From UBA5066 sp046331465 (GTDB lineage Bacteria; Acidobacteriota; Thermoanaerobaculia; UBA5066): a stretch of DNA of 64,000 nucleotides. Location of the stretch: the NCBI GenBank assembly GCA_046331465.1, contig JAXLQV010000003.1, positions 1,054,001 to 1,118,000 of the forward strand, read 5' to 3'. The notes under the pieces are model-generated. The model was given only the letters and a program-made list of their open reading frames with translations, ran no database searches and was not told the origin of the DNA. Shown piece by piece: positions 40,761-50,802 of this stretch (position 1 is the stretch's first letter; every line of letters begins with the position of its first letter). A program made the position numbers and the translations under genes.

Positions 40761-41728
40761 TGGCGCGGCGCGGGCGCGAACGCGGCTCGAAAGCCGGCCC
40801 GAAGAACGCCCGCCAGCTCCCGGGGCGTCGCCCCGATCCGGGCGAGCTTCCGGTACTCCCCGGAGAGGGTCGTCCCGAAGAGACCGGGATCGTCGGTCCC
40901 GAGCGTGACGACGACGCCGGATCGCAGCAGCGCGAGGACGGGGCTCCTCCGGAGCGGGAAGGCCCCGGTCGCGTCGTTCGAGGTGAGGCAGACGTCCAGC
41001 GCGACCCCCGAGCGGACGAGCCGGCGGACGAGCGTCGGGTCGGCGGCGGCGCCGACGCCGTGCGCGATCCGGCGCGGCTTCAGCCAGCGGAGCGCGTCGG
41101 CGACGGAGTCGGGCCCCCCAGCCTCCCCCGCGTGGACGACGGGCGCGAGGCCGAGGCGCGGGAGGCGCCGGTAGACGCCGGCGAAGTCCCGCGCAGGGAG
41201 CGAGAGCTCGTCGCCGCCGAGCCCGAACCCGACGGCGCGGGGCCAGGGGTGCCGGGCGTGCAGGTCGAGGACCCGGTGCGCCGCGTCGGGGCCGAAGTGC
41301 CGGACCGCGTCGAGGAGGACCCGCACGCGTCCGTGCCCGGCCCGCTCGTGCGCGGCGAAGACGCCCTCGACGGCGTCCCGGACGGCCGGCCAGTCGAGGC
41401 CGATCCGCTCGACGATCGCGGGGGAGACGTAGACCTCCGCGTAGGCGATCCGCTCCCGCCGGAGCCGCCAGGTCACGTCGCGGGCGAGGAGGGCGAAGTC
41501 GCCCGGCGTACGGAGAAGGCGGCAGACGTCGCGGTAGAGCGAGAGGAAGCCGCCGAGTCCGTCGAAGGGGCGGCGGGCGCGCAGGGAGGCGGCGTCCGGA
41601 AAGAGCGGGGAGCCGGCGCGCCGGGCGAGGCGGACGAGGGTCGACGCGCGGACGGCCCCCTCGAGGTGGAGGTGGAGCTCGGCCCGGGGACGGAGGAGGA
41701 GCCGGCGGAGGGCGTCGGTGTCGGCCAC
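40712..41728 (-). CDS. Adenosine deaminase family protein
   Basis: The 338-residue TIM-barrel amidohydrolase has the metal motif AELHLHLEGAV (about residues 15-25), catalytic VVHAGEAGGPDSVADAL, RIAHGVGAA and TLGTDDPGLFGTTLSGEY. These show an intact adenosine deaminase-type active site; adenosine, adenine or 6-amino-6-deoxyfutalosine are all possible substrates. The GTG at 41728 is the only start close to the conserved N-terminus and has a TAGGAT eight bases upstream. The 3' end overlaps bshA (convergent), and the 5' end overlaps the best RDD-gene start (divergent). Confidence 0.85.
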   Translation of the reverse strand: MADTDALRRLLLRPRAELHLHLEGAVRASTLVRLARRAGSPLFPDAASLRARRPFDGLGGFLSLYRDVCRLLRTPGDFALLARDVTWRLRRERIAYAEVYVSPAIVERIGLDWPAVRDAVEGVFAAHERAGHGRVRVLLDAVRHFGPDAAHRVLDLHARHPWPRAVGFGLGGDELSLPARDFAGVYRRLPRLGLAPVVHAGEAGGPDSVADALRWLKPRRIAHGVGAAADPTLVRRLVRSGVALDVCLTSNDATGAFPLRRSPVLALLRSGVVVTLGTDDPGLFGTTLSGEYRKLARIGATPRELAGVLRAGFRAAFAPAPRHQASATGASAPARTRS

Positions 41729-42178
41729 GCAGCCGGATCCTACGGGAGAGCCCGGACCGGCGCGGTCTCCCTCGTCCCGTCCGAGCGTCTCTGGCTCCGG
41801 GCGGCCGCGTTCGGCATCGATCTCATCTGCCTCGCCGGGGGTCCGCTCCTCCTCGCGACGGTCATCGTCTTCCTCGTCGGGCTCCTCGCCGCCGAGCCTC
41901 CGGCAGGGCTTCCCTGGGTCTACCGCGTCGGACAGATCGTCTTCGTCGTCCTCTTTCTCCTGCGCGACGCGCGCGGAGCGAGCCCCGGGAAGCTCCTCCT
42001 CGGTCTCGAGGTCCGGACGAAGGCCGACGCCCCGTCGGGGCCCCTCGCCTCGGTCCTGCGGAACCTCCCCCTCCTCGTCCCGCTCCTGAACCTCTGGGAA
42101 GGGGTGGCGGTCGTCCGGCGCCCCGACGCGCGCCGGCTCGGGGACCGCCTCGCCGGGACGAACGTCGGCGAATCCTGA
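41672..42178 (+). CDS. RDD family membrane protein (start uncertain)
   Basis: The recognisable part SERLWLRAAAFGIDLICLAG, VGQIVFVVLFLLRDA, ASPGKLLLGLEVRTK and DRLAGTNV is an RDD domain with two to three membrane helices; RDD proteins are of mixed or unknown function. There is no ATG, GTG or TTG in frame within 20 codons before the domain. The nearest are GTGs at 41672 and 41666, inside the opposite-strand deaminase gene. The start is therefore tentative; a rare start codon is possible. Confidence 0.65.
   Translation: MELGPGTEEEPAEGVGVGHAAGSYGRARTGAVSLVPSERLWLRAAAFGIDLICLAGGPLLLATVIVFLVGLLAAEPPAGLPWVYRVGQIVFVVLFLLRDARGASPGKLLLGLEVRTKADAPSGPLASVLRNLPLLVPLLNLWEGVAVVRRPDARRLGDRLAGTNVGES
41737..41742 (-). 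promoter_or_regulatory. Possible -10 element TAGGAT of the deaminase gene
   Basis: On the minus strand TAGGAT lies eight bases before the GTG at 41728, without a Shine-Dalgarno, similar to other apparently leaderless starts here. Confidence 0.35.
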
Positions 42179-42231
42179 GGAGGGCGAAACTTTCCCCTCC
42201 CCCCGTTCGTTTCTGCTGGTGGAGGACGCCC

Positions 42232-43050
42232 ATGGACCGGTCCCAGCGCAACCCGCGGCTCTTCGCACCCCTCGCCGCCCTTTCCCTGGTGGCGCTCGCC
42301 CTCTCCGGCGCCGCGCAGGCCGCCGACGCCGTCGAGGAGAAGTTCGAGAAGACCTACGACGGCACGGGGGTGGCCCGACTGAAGCTCCAGAACGTGAACG
42401 GTCCGGTCCGCGTGGGGACCTGGGACCAGGCGAACATCCGGGTCTCCGCGGTGAAGCGGGCGAAGGGGTCCCGGGCCGAGGAGGACCTCGCCGAGACCCA
42501 GATCCGGGTGACGAAGCAGGGGTCCACGCTCGACGTCGAGACGATCCTCCCGAAGCCGAGCCGGACCTGGGGAATCTTCACCTGGGGGAACCGGACCGGC
42601 GCCGAAGTGTCGTACGAGCTCTCCCTCCCCGCAGGCCTCGAGGTCGACGTCGAGACCGTGAACGGGAGGGTCTCCGCCGAGCGCCGCCTCGCGCCCCTCA
42701 CGCTGAACACAGTGAACGGCTCGGTCCGCGTCGAGGCTCACGACGCCCCGATCCACGTGAACACGGTGAACGGCTCCGTCGAGGTCGCCTTCGCCGGAGC
42801 GCTCCAGGCCGCGGACCTCGAGACGGTGAACGGCTCGGTCACGGTTTCCTGCGGGCGGGACTCCTCGTTCCGCTACGACCTGCAGACGGTGAACGGCAAG
42901 ATCCGGTCCGACTTTCCCGACGTGACGGTCGAGGGGAAGTGGGGGCCGAAGGAAGCCCGCGGCGAGGTCGCCGGCGGCAAGGGACGCCTGACGGTCGAGA
43001 CGGTGAACGGCGAGGTCCGGATCGTGGCGGTCGACCCGGCCGCACGCTGA
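42232..43050 (+). CDS. DUF4097-type secreted beta-repeat protein with VNG repeats
   Basis: The 272-residue protein has an N-terminal Sec signal peptide (LAALSLVALALSGAAQAADA) and a right-handed beta-solenoid-like body with seven VNG turns (LQNVNGPV, VETVNGRV, LNTVNGSV, VNTVNGSV, LETVNGSV, LQTVNGKI, VETVNGEV). This pattern fits the DUF4097 putative adhesin family, exported and of unknown function. GGAGG lies nine bases before the ATG. It stands alone between the RDD gene and a strong terminator. Confidence 0.82.
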   Translation: MDRSQRNPRLFAPLAALSLVALALSGAAQAADAVEEKFEKTYDGTGVARLKLQNVNGPVRVGTWDQANIRVSAVKRAKGSRAEEDLAETQIRVTKQGSTLDVETILPKPSRTWGIFTWGNRTGAEVSYELSLPAGLEVDVETVNGRVSAERRLAPLTLNTVNGSVRVEAHDAPIHVNTVNGSVEVAFAGALQAADLETVNGSVTVSCGRDSSFRYDLQTVNGKIRSDFPDVTVEGKWGPKEARGEVAGGKGRLTVETVNGEVRIVAVDPAAR

Positions 43051-43113
43051 CGGGCCCGCTCCCGCGGCGAGCCCCCGCCTCGCGGCGCCGCCCGGCGACA
43101 CCCCCGGAAAGAT

Positions 43114-43141
43114 CGAAGGCCCGCCTTTCGGCGGGCCTTCG
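43114..43141. terminator. Strong intrinsic terminator hairpin
   Basis: CGAAGGCCCGCC-TTTC-GGCGGGCCTTCG is a perfect 12-bp stem with a 4-base loop, lying between the 3' ends of the DUF4097 gene (plus) and tRNA-Leu (minus). It probably serves both directions; T-rich sequence follows only weakly. Confidence 0.8.
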
Positions 43142-43154
43142 TGTTCCTGAAGAG

Positions 43155-43239
<85 letters not shown>

Positions 43240-43307
43240 ACGGTGGGGGAGGGAGATGATACCGATCCGCGCCGCGGAATCAAGCCTCGGCGCGGATCTT
43301 TCGCGGA

Positions 43308-43715
43308 TTACTTCGCGGGAGCGGGCGCCGGAGCCGCGCCACCGGTGGCCGGAGCGGCGGGGGCGGCACCTCCCGTGGCGGGCGCCACGGGCACGGCATT
43401 CGCCGGGGCCGGGGCCGGCGGCACGGCCGGGGCCGTCTTGGCGGCGGCGGGCTTGCTCCCGAGCTGCTTGAGCACCGACGACTTCGGGCGGGCCTGCAGG
43501 AGCGAGATCGCGACCGCGAGGACCGCGAACGCGACGAAGGACCACGTCGTCACCTTCTCGAGGACGGTCGTCGCGCCGCGCGCGCCGAACGTCGTCTGCG
43601 ACGAGGAGGCGCCGAAAGCGCTCGCCACGTCGGCCCCCTTCCCCTGCTGGAGGAGGACGACGAGGATCAGGAAGACGCAGACGACGACGTAGATCGGGAC
43701 GAGGACGTAAATCAT
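43308..43715 (-). CDS. secG: Preprotein translocase subunit SecG
   Basis: The 135-residue protein has the two SecG membrane helices (IYVLVPIYVVVCVFLILVVL and WSFVAFAVLAVAISLL) joined by LQQGKGADVASAFGASSSQ. It assists SecYE-dependent export. The C-terminal 50 residues are an Ala/Pro/Gly tail with a duplicated APATGGAAPA. The ATG at 43715 is chosen since it begins the first helix; upstream in-frame codons belong to the spacer hairpin. Confidence 0.93.
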   Translation of the reverse strand: MIYVLVPIYVVVCVFLILVVLLQQGKGADVASAFGASSSQTTFGARGATTVLEKVTTWSFVAFAVLAVAISLLQARPKSSVLKQLGSKPAAAKTAPAVPPAPAPANAVPVAPATGGAAPAAPATGGAAPAPAPAK

Positions 43716-43750
43716 GCGCGAGTCTCCGGCCCGCCGCCCGGAAGGCGAAA

Positions 43751-43779
43751 CGGGCCGGTGAGGATACCCCACCGGCCCG
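43751..43779 (-). terminator. Hairpin between tpiA and secG
   Basis: CGGGCCGGTG (43751-43760) pairs with CACCGGCCCG (43770-43779) around nine bases. On the minus strand it follows tpiA by 26 bases and is followed by GTTTCGCC, so it is a terminator or attenuator that would lower secG expression relative to pgk-tpiA. Confidence 0.6.
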
Positions 43780-43805
43780 CAAAGGCCAAAACGGGCCCTC
43801 CGGCG

Positions 43806-44573
43806 TCAGGAACCGGCGGCGACGGCGAGGGCGGCGAAGTCCGTCGGGACGAGCGACGCCCCTCCGACGAGGCCGCCGTCGATCTCCTCCCTCGAGAAGA
43901 GCTCCTTCGCGTTCGCCGGGGTGACGGAGCCTCCGTAGAGGATCCGGACGCCGGAGGCCGCCTCCGCGCCGAAACGGTCGGCGAGGCGGGCCCGGAGGAA
44001 CGCGTGGGCGTCGTTCGCCATCTCCGGCGTCGCGGCCCTTCCGGTCCCGATCGCCCAGACCGGCTCGTAGGCGAGGACGAGACCCGGGGGGAGGGCGTCG
44101 CCGAAGAGGTCGAGGGCGGCCATCTGGGAGGCGAGGACCGCCTCGGTCCGCCCCCCGTCGCGCTCCTCGAGCGTCTCCCCGACGCAGTAGACCGGGACGA
44201 GGCCGGCGTCGGCGAGCCGCTTCATCTTCCGCGAGAAGTCGGCCTCGGTCTCCTTCCGGTCGCGCCGCCGCTCGCTGTGCCCGACGAGGACCATCGCGAC
44301 GCCGCAGTCGGCGAGCATCGCGACGGAGACTTCGCCCGTGTGCGCCCCCTTCGGCTCGACGTGGACGTCCTGTGCGGCGAGCTTCACCCGCGTCGGCAGG
44401 AGGTGCCGGCCGACCCGCTCGAGCGCCGGGAAGGCCGGCGCGATCGCGAGTTCGACCGACTCCGGCAGCGCGGGGAGGCGCGAGAGGAAGTCGTCGCAGA
44501 AGGCCGCGGCCTCCGACGGCGTCTTGTTCATCTTCCAGTTCGCGACGACGAGGGGTGTACGCCTCGGGTTCAT
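43806..44573 (-). CDS. tpiA: Triosephosphate isomerase
   Basis: The 255-residue glycolytic isomerase interconverts dihydroxyacetone phosphate and glyceraldehyde 3-phosphate. The active site Asn/Lys is in VVANWKMNK, His in MVLVGHSERR, Glu in LAYEPVWAIGTG, and phosphate loop in ILYGGSVTPANA. The ATG at 44573 is chosen because GGAGG stands five bases before it, whereas the ATG at 44585 has none. It follows pgk by about 65 bases on the same strand. Confidence 0.97.
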   Translation of the reverse strand: MNPRRTPLVVANWKMNKTPSEAAAFCDDFLSRLPALPESVELAIAPAFPALERVGRHLLPTRVKLAAQDVHVEPKGAHTGEVSVAMLADCGVAMVLVGHSERRRDRKETEADFSRKMKRLADAGLVPVYCVGETLEERDGGRTEAVLASQMAALDLFGDALPPGLVLAYEPVWAIGTGRAATPEMANDAHAFLRARLADRFGAEAASGVRILYGGSVTPANAKELFSREEIDGGLVGGASLVPTDFAALAVAAGS

Positions 44574-44638
44574 CGGGGCCTCCATGGACGGGGCCGGCCA
44601 GCGCCGGCCCCGCGCGTTCGACGGTCGGGATCGAGGGG

Positions 44639-45829
44639 CTAGAGGAGCGCCTCGACGCCGGGGAGCTTCTTTCCGCTGATCAGGTCGAGCGAGGCGCCGC
44701 CGCCGGTCGACACGTGCGAGATCTTCGGCCCGAGGCCCGCCTCGTTGATCGCCTCGACGCTCTCGCCGCCGCCGACGACCGTGAAGGCGCCGGAGTCGGC
44801 CATCAGCTGCGCGACGCCGCGCGTCCCCGCGTCGAACGGCTTCGTCTCGAAGACCCCCATCGGCCCGTTCCAGAAGATCGTCTTCGCCCCCTTCGCCATC
44901 CGCGCGAACATCTCGAGCGTCTTCGGTCCGACGTCGAAGGCCGCCTGGTCGGCGGGAATCGCGTTCATCGCGACCACCTTCGCCTGCCCGGCCGCCTCGA
45001 GCGACGGGGCGACGAGGAAGTCCGACGGGAGGACGAGGTTCACGCCGCGCTCCTTGCAGCGGTCGATGACCTTCCGGGCGATCGGCACCCCCTCGGCCTC
45101 GAGGAGCGACTTGCCGACGCCGAGCCCGAGGGCGACGACGAAGTGGTTCGCCATCCCGCCGCCGACGAAGAGCGTGTCGGCGCGCTCGACGAGCGCCTCG
45201 AGCGCCGCGATCTTGCCGAGGATCTTCGCGCCGCCGAGGATGCCGACGAACGGCCGGTCGATGTCGTCGACGACCTTGCCGAGCGCCGTCAGCTCCTTCT
45301 CCATCAGGAGGCCGACGCCGCGGGCGTCGGGGGCGAAGTGGACGGCCATCCCCGCCGTCGAGGCGTGGGCGCGGTGCGCCGTGCCGAACGCGTCGTTCAC
45401 GTAGACCTCGGCGAGGGCGGCGAGGCTCTTCGCGAAGGCGGGGTCGTTCCCCTCCTCGCCCGCGTGGAAGCGGGTGTTCTCGAGGACGAGGACGCCGCCG
45501 TCGGCGAGCGCCTTCGCGGCCGTCTCGGCCACCTCGCCGACGCAGTCGGCGGCGAACGCGACGGGCGCGCCGAGGAGCGCCTCGAGCTTCTTCGCGACCG
45601 GGGCGAGCGAGTACTTCGGGTCGGGCGTCCCCTTCGCCTTGCCGAGGTGCGAGGCGAGGATGAGCCGCGCCCCCTTCTCGCGGGCGAGGCGGATCGTCGG
45701 GAGCGCCTCCGTGATCCGCGTGTCGTCCTTCACGACGCCGTCTTTGATCGGCACGTTGAAGTCGACGCGCAGGAAGACGCGGCGGCCGGAGAGCGAGAGG
45801 TCCCGGATGCTGCGGGGCAGAGTGGCCAT
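44639..45829 (-). CDS. pgk: Phosphoglycerate kinase
   Basis: The 396-residue kinase makes ATP from 1,3-bisphosphoglycerate. RVFLRVDFNVPIKDGVV, ILASHLGKAKG, LENTRFHAGEEGNDP, VYVNDAFGTAHRAHAST, GGAKILGKI and the C-terminal nucleotide loop VVGGGESVEAINEAG are present. Small deviations from the usual SHLGRPKG and GGAKVSDK are visible but the catalytic Arg and Lys are kept. GAGGAG precedes the ATG. Upstream is divergent mtnA; gap is not adjacent. Confidence 0.97.
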   Translation of the reverse strand: MATLPRSIRDLSLSGRRVFLRVDFNVPIKDGVVKDDTRITEALPTIRLAREKGARLILASHLGKAKGTPDPKYSLAPVAKKLEALLGAPVAFAADCVGEVAETAAKALADGGVLVLENTRFHAGEEGNDPAFAKSLAALAEVYVNDAFGTAHRAHASTAGMAVHFAPDARGVGLLMEKELTALGKVVDDIDRPFVGILGGAKILGKIAALEALVERADTLFVGGGMANHFVVALGLGVGKSLLEAEGVPIARKVIDRCKERGVNLVLPSDFLVAPSLEAAGQAKVVAMNAIPADQAAFDVGPKTLEMFARMAKGAKTIFWNGPMGVFETKPFDAGTRGVAQLMADSGAFTVVGGGESVEAINEAGLGPKISHVSTGGGASLDLISGKKLPGVEALL

Positions 45830-45899
45830 CGGAAGACTCCTCGGGTCCGTCGTCTTGGGACGATGCCGGGACGGACCGGCGCCTCGTGGCGGAGTTTCG

Positions 45900-45909
45900 A
45901 TTCTATAGT
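45900..45909. promoter_or_regulatory. Overlapping divergent -10 elements for pgk and mtnA
   Basis: Plus strand TATAGT (45904-45909) lies six bases before GTG-ATG of mtnA. Minus strand TAGAAT (45905 down to 45900) faces pgk with a 70-base leader. The two hexamers overlap by two bases, so the promoters should exclude each other. Confidence 0.45.
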
Positions 45910-45918
45910 CGGCTCGTG

Positions 45919-47046
45919 ATGAGCCTGCCCCTCGAGACCCGGGTCCTCCCGATCGACGCCGCGCCCGGCCGCCTCCGCCTCCTCGACCAGCGCCGCCTCC
46001 CCCGCGAGGAGGCGTGGATCGACTGCGCGGGCGCCGCGGAGACCGCGGAGGCGATCCGCACCCTCGCGGTCCGCGGCGCCCCCCTCATCGGCGTCGCCGC
46101 GGCCTGGGGCCTCGCGGTGGAGGCGGGTCGGCTCGCGGCGGCGGCTCCCGGCACCGGGCCCGGGGGAGCGGCCGCGGTGCCGCCGTTTGACGCCGCCTGG
46201 GAGTCGGCGGCCGACCGCCTCGCCGGAGCGCGCCCCACCGCGGTGAACCTCCGCGCCGCCGTCGAGCGGATGCGAACGGCCTTCCGCGCCACCGCCGGCG
46301 CCCCGCCCCCGGAGCGGGTCGCCCGTCTCGAGGCCGAGGCGGCCCGGTTCGAGGCCGAGGACCGGGACGCCTGCGCGTCGATGGGGCGGCACGGGGCCAC
46401 GTGGGTCGCCGCCCGCCTCGGCGGCGACGCCGGGGCCCGGCTCCAGGTCCTGACCCACTGCAACGCCGGCGCCCTCGCCACGGCGGGCGTCGGGACGGCG
46501 CTCGGCGTCGTCCGGGCGCTCGCCGCCTCCCGCCCCGTCGCCGTCTTCGCCGACGAGACGCGCCCGTTCTGGCAGGGGGCGCGTCTCACCGCCTGGGAGC
46601 TCGCGAAGGACGGGATCGACGTGACGATCCTCCCCGACGTCGCCGCGGCCTCGGTCATCGCCTCGGGGCGCGTTTCCGTCGCCGTCGTCGGCGCGGACCG
46701 GATCGCCGCGAACGGCGACGTCGCGAACAAGGTCGGCACCTACGGCGTCGCCCTCGCCTGCCGGGCGCACGGCGTCCCCTTCGTCGTCGCCGCCCCCCGC
46801 ACCACGCTCGACCCCGCGTGTCCCTCGGGGCGCGAGATCCCGATCGAGTGGCGCGACGGCGCCGAGGTCCTCCTCCTCGACCCGTCGGGCGAAAGCCGGC
46901 TCTCCGTGGCGCCGGCGGGCGTCCCGGCGCTCTACCCCGCCTTCGACGTCACGCCCGCCGCGCTGGTCGACGCGATCGTCACGGAGGCCGGCGTCTCGAC
47001 CCCGCCCCACGCGGAAGGGCTCGCGCGCCTCCTCGCCCTCCCGTGA
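45919..47046 (+). CDS. mtnA: S-methyl-5-thioribose-1-phosphate isomerase MtnA
   Basis: The 375-residue enzyme converts methylthioribose 1-phosphate to methylthioribulose 1-phosphate in methionine salvage. Landmarks are IRTLAVRGAPLIGVAAAWG, PTAVNLRAAVERM, LTHCNAGALATAGVGTALG with the catalytic cysteine, ADETRPFWQGARLTAWEL and VVGADRIAANGDVANKVGTY with the catalytic Asp. The ATG at 45919 is preceded by GTG at 45916, which sits six bases after TATAGT and may be the true leaderless start. No other salvage gene is adjacent. It overlaps tsaD by GTGA. Confidence 0.93.
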   Translation: MSLPLETRVLPIDAAPGRLRLLDQRRLPREEAWIDCAGAAETAEAIRTLAVRGAPLIGVAAAWGLAVEAGRLAAAAPGTGPGGAAAVPPFDAAWESAADRLAGARPTAVNLRAAVERMRTAFRATAGAPPPERVARLEAEAARFEAEDRDACASMGRHGATWVAARLGGDAGARLQVLTHCNAGALATAGVGTALGVVRALAASRPVAVFADETRPFWQGARLTAWELAKDGIDVTILPDVAAASVIASGRVSVAVVGADRIAANGDVANKVGTYGVALACRAHGVPFVVAAPRTTLDPACPSGREIPIEWRDGAEVLLLDPSGESRLSVAPAGVPALYPAFDVTPAALVDAIVTEAGVSTPPHAEGLARLLALP

Positions 47047-48188
47047 CGTACGTCCTCGGCCTCGAGACCTCCTGCGACGAGACCTCCGTCGCCCTCCTCC
47101 GGGAGGACGGGGGGATCTCCGCGTCGGTCGTCTCGTCGCAGATCGAGATGCACCGCCGCTACGGCGGCGTCGTCCCGGAGATCGCGGCGCGGGCGCACCT
47201 GACGAACCTCCCGCTGCTCCTCGACGAGGCGCTCGCGCAGGCGGGCGCCCGTCTCGACGAGGTCGGCCTCGTCGTCGCGACGGCCGGCCCGGGCCTCGTC
47301 GGCGCGCTCCTCGTCGGCCTCGCCGAGGGGCGGGGGCTCGCGCTCGGCCTCGGCGTCCCGTTCCTGCCGGGGCACCACATCGAGGGGCACGCCCTCTCGC
47401 CCTTCCTCGACCTCGACGGCGGACCGGCGCGCGCGGTGCCGCCCCGGTTCGCGGCGCTCGTCGTCTCGGGGGGGCACTCCCACGTCTTCGCGTTCGCGCC
47501 GGAAGGGATCTCGGTCCTCGCCCGGACGCGCGACGACGCGGCGGGCGAGGCCTACGACAAGGTCGCGAAGATGGCCGGGCTCGGCTACCCGGGCGGGCCC
47601 GTCGTCGACCGCCTCGCCCGGAGCGGGCGGGTCGCCGAGCCGTTCGCCGTGCCGCGGTTCAAGGGGGGCTCTTTGGACCTCTCCTTCTCGGGCCTCAAGA
47701 CGGCCGTCCGCGACCGCCTCGCCTCCCTCGGGTTCGCGCCGAACACCGGCGTCGCGCTCCGGGGTCCGGCGCTCGCGGAGGAGGACGCGCCTCCCGCGCT
47801 CCGCGACCTCCTCGCGGCGTTCCAGGAGGCCGTCGTCGGCCAGCTCGAGGACCGGGTCGACCGGCTGCTCGAGTCCGAACGCTTCCCGCTCCTGACCGTC
47901 TCCGGCGGGGTCGCGGCGAACTCCCTCCTCCGCGAGCGACTCGCCGCCTGGGGCGCGAGGCGCGGCGTCGAGGTCCTCCTCGCCCCGCGCGCCCTCACCT
48001 CCGACAACGCCGCGATGGTCGCGTTCGCCGGGCTTCTCCGGCACCGGGCCGGCGTCCCGCACGAGGGGCTCTCGGCCCCCGCCCGCTCCCGCTGGCCGCT
48101 CGAGAGCCTTCCCTGGTCCCGTCCCGCCACGGCGCGGCCGCCGGCGCCGTCGGCGGCTCGGGCCGGAGAGACGCGCCCGATCGGCTAG
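47043..48188 (+). CDS. tsaD: tRNA N6-threonylcarbamoyladenosine transferase TsaD
   Basis: TsaD transfers threonylcarbamoyl to A37 of ANN-decoding tRNAs. The 381-residue ASKHA protein has VLGLETSCDETSVALL, VVPEIAARAHLTNLP, ATAGPGLVGALLVG, the metal-binding HHIEGH (NHxxGH in most), VVSGGHSH and VSGGVAANSLLRERL. The C-terminus carries an extra Pro/Ala-rich tail of about 35 residues. Its TAG stop is the first half of the -10 element proposed for lepA. Confidence 0.95.
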   Translation: MTYVLGLETSCDETSVALLREDGGISASVVSSQIEMHRRYGGVVPEIAARAHLTNLPLLLDEALAQAGARLDEVGLVVATAGPGLVGALLVGLAEGRGLALGLGVPFLPGHHIEGHALSPFLDLDGGPARAVPPRFAALVVSGGHSHVFAFAPEGISVLARTRDDAAGEAYDKVAKMAGLGYPGGPVVDRLARSGRVAEPFAVPRFKGGSLDLSFSGLKTAVRDRLASLGFAPNTGVALRGPALAEEDAPPALRDLLAAFQEAVVGQLEDRVDRLLESERFPLLTVSGGVAANSLLRERLAAWGARRGVEVLLAPRALTSDNAAMVAFAGLLRHRAGVPHEGLSAPARSRWPLESLPWSRPATARPPAPSAARAGETRPIG

Positions 48189-48191
48189 AAT
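48186..48191 (+). promoter_or_regulatory. lepA -10 element TAGAAT overlapping the tsaD stop
   Basis: TAGAAT begins with the tsaD stop codon TAG. Transcription would start near 48198, so the ATG at 48190 could not be used and the ATG at 48223 becomes the probable lepA start. Confidence 0.4.
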
Positions 48192-48222
48192 GAAGGGTTC
48201 GGGCGCGCCGCCCGACAGCAAC

Positions 48223-50022
<1,800 letters not shown>

Positions 50023-50033
50023 GGGGGCCGCCG

Positions 50034-50768
50034 GTGTCCCCCGCGGCGGAAGACGCCGCCCCGGCCCCCCGCCCCGCCCGGCGCCGTCGCCCCGTCGCGA
50101 CGCTCCGCGAGTACGTGGAGGCGGTCCTCGTCGCCGTCATCTTCGCGTTCTTCGTCAAGGCGTTCCTCTTCGAGGCGTACCAGATCCCGAGCGGGTCGAT
50201 GGAGGAGAGCCTCCTCGTCGGGGACCACGTCGTCGTCGACAAGCTCGCCTGGGCCCCGCGGACGCTCCCGTGGGGGCCGCTCCTCCCGCGCCGGGAGCTC
50301 CGCCGGGGCGACGTCGTCGTCTTCCGGGGCCCGGAGGAGCCGGTCCGCGACCTCATCAAGAGGGCCGTCGCCCTCGGCGGCGAGACGGTGGAGGTCCGGG
50401 CGAAGCGGCTCCGGGTGAACGGGGCGGACGCGGACGAGCCCTACGTCGTCCACCGCGACCCGGCGCTCTTCCTCGGCGACTCCGTCCCCGGCCTGCTCCG
50501 GCAGCGGGACGAGATGCCGCCCCAGACGCTCCCGCCCGGGACCTTCTTCGCGCTCGGCGACAACCGGGACGAGTCGAGGGACTCCCGCTTCTTCGGGCCG
50601 GTGCCGGCGGAGCTCGTCCGGGGGCGCGCCCTCTTCGTCTACTGGTCCGTCCGCCCGCCCGACCAGCCGATCTCGGGGCGGAGCGCCGACGTGCGCCGGT
50701 TCCTCGACGGCGCGATACACTTTTTCTCGAGGACCCGCTGGCAGCGGACGCTCCGGGTCGTCCGCTGA
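50034..50768 (+). CDS. lepB: Signal peptidase I
   Basis: The 244-residue membrane peptidase cleaves Sec and Tat signal peptides. One membrane helix (VEAVLVAVIFAFFVKAFLF) precedes the catalytic serine box YQIPSGSMEESLLVGD; the general-base lysine is in RDLIKRAVALGGE, and box E is GDNRDESRDSRFFGPV. The GTG at 50034 follows the lepA stop by 11 bases with GAGGGGG upstream. lepA-lepB order is widely conserved. Confidence 0.95.
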   Translation: MSPAAEDAAPAPRPARRRRPVATLREYVEAVLVAVIFAFFVKAFLFEAYQIPSGSMEESLLVGDHVVVDKLAWAPRTLPWGPLLPRRELRRGDVVVFRGPEEPVRDLIKRAVALGGETVEVRAKRLRVNGADADEPYVVHRDPALFLGDSVPGLLRQRDEMPPQTLPPGTFFALGDNRDESRDSRFFGPVPAELVRGRALFVYWSVRPPDQPISGRSADVRRFLDGAIHFFSRTRWQRTLRVVR

Positions 50769-50802
50769 GCCGGCCGGGAGGAAGGGAACAGGAGGCCGAA
50801 AC

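Noticed and set aside
42186..42213. ECF-sigma-like promoter (GAAACTTT ... CGTTTC) before the DUF4097 gene
   Set aside because: The spacing between the two elements is about 14 bases, shorter than usual ECF promoters, and no ECF sigma gene is nearby; too weak to list.
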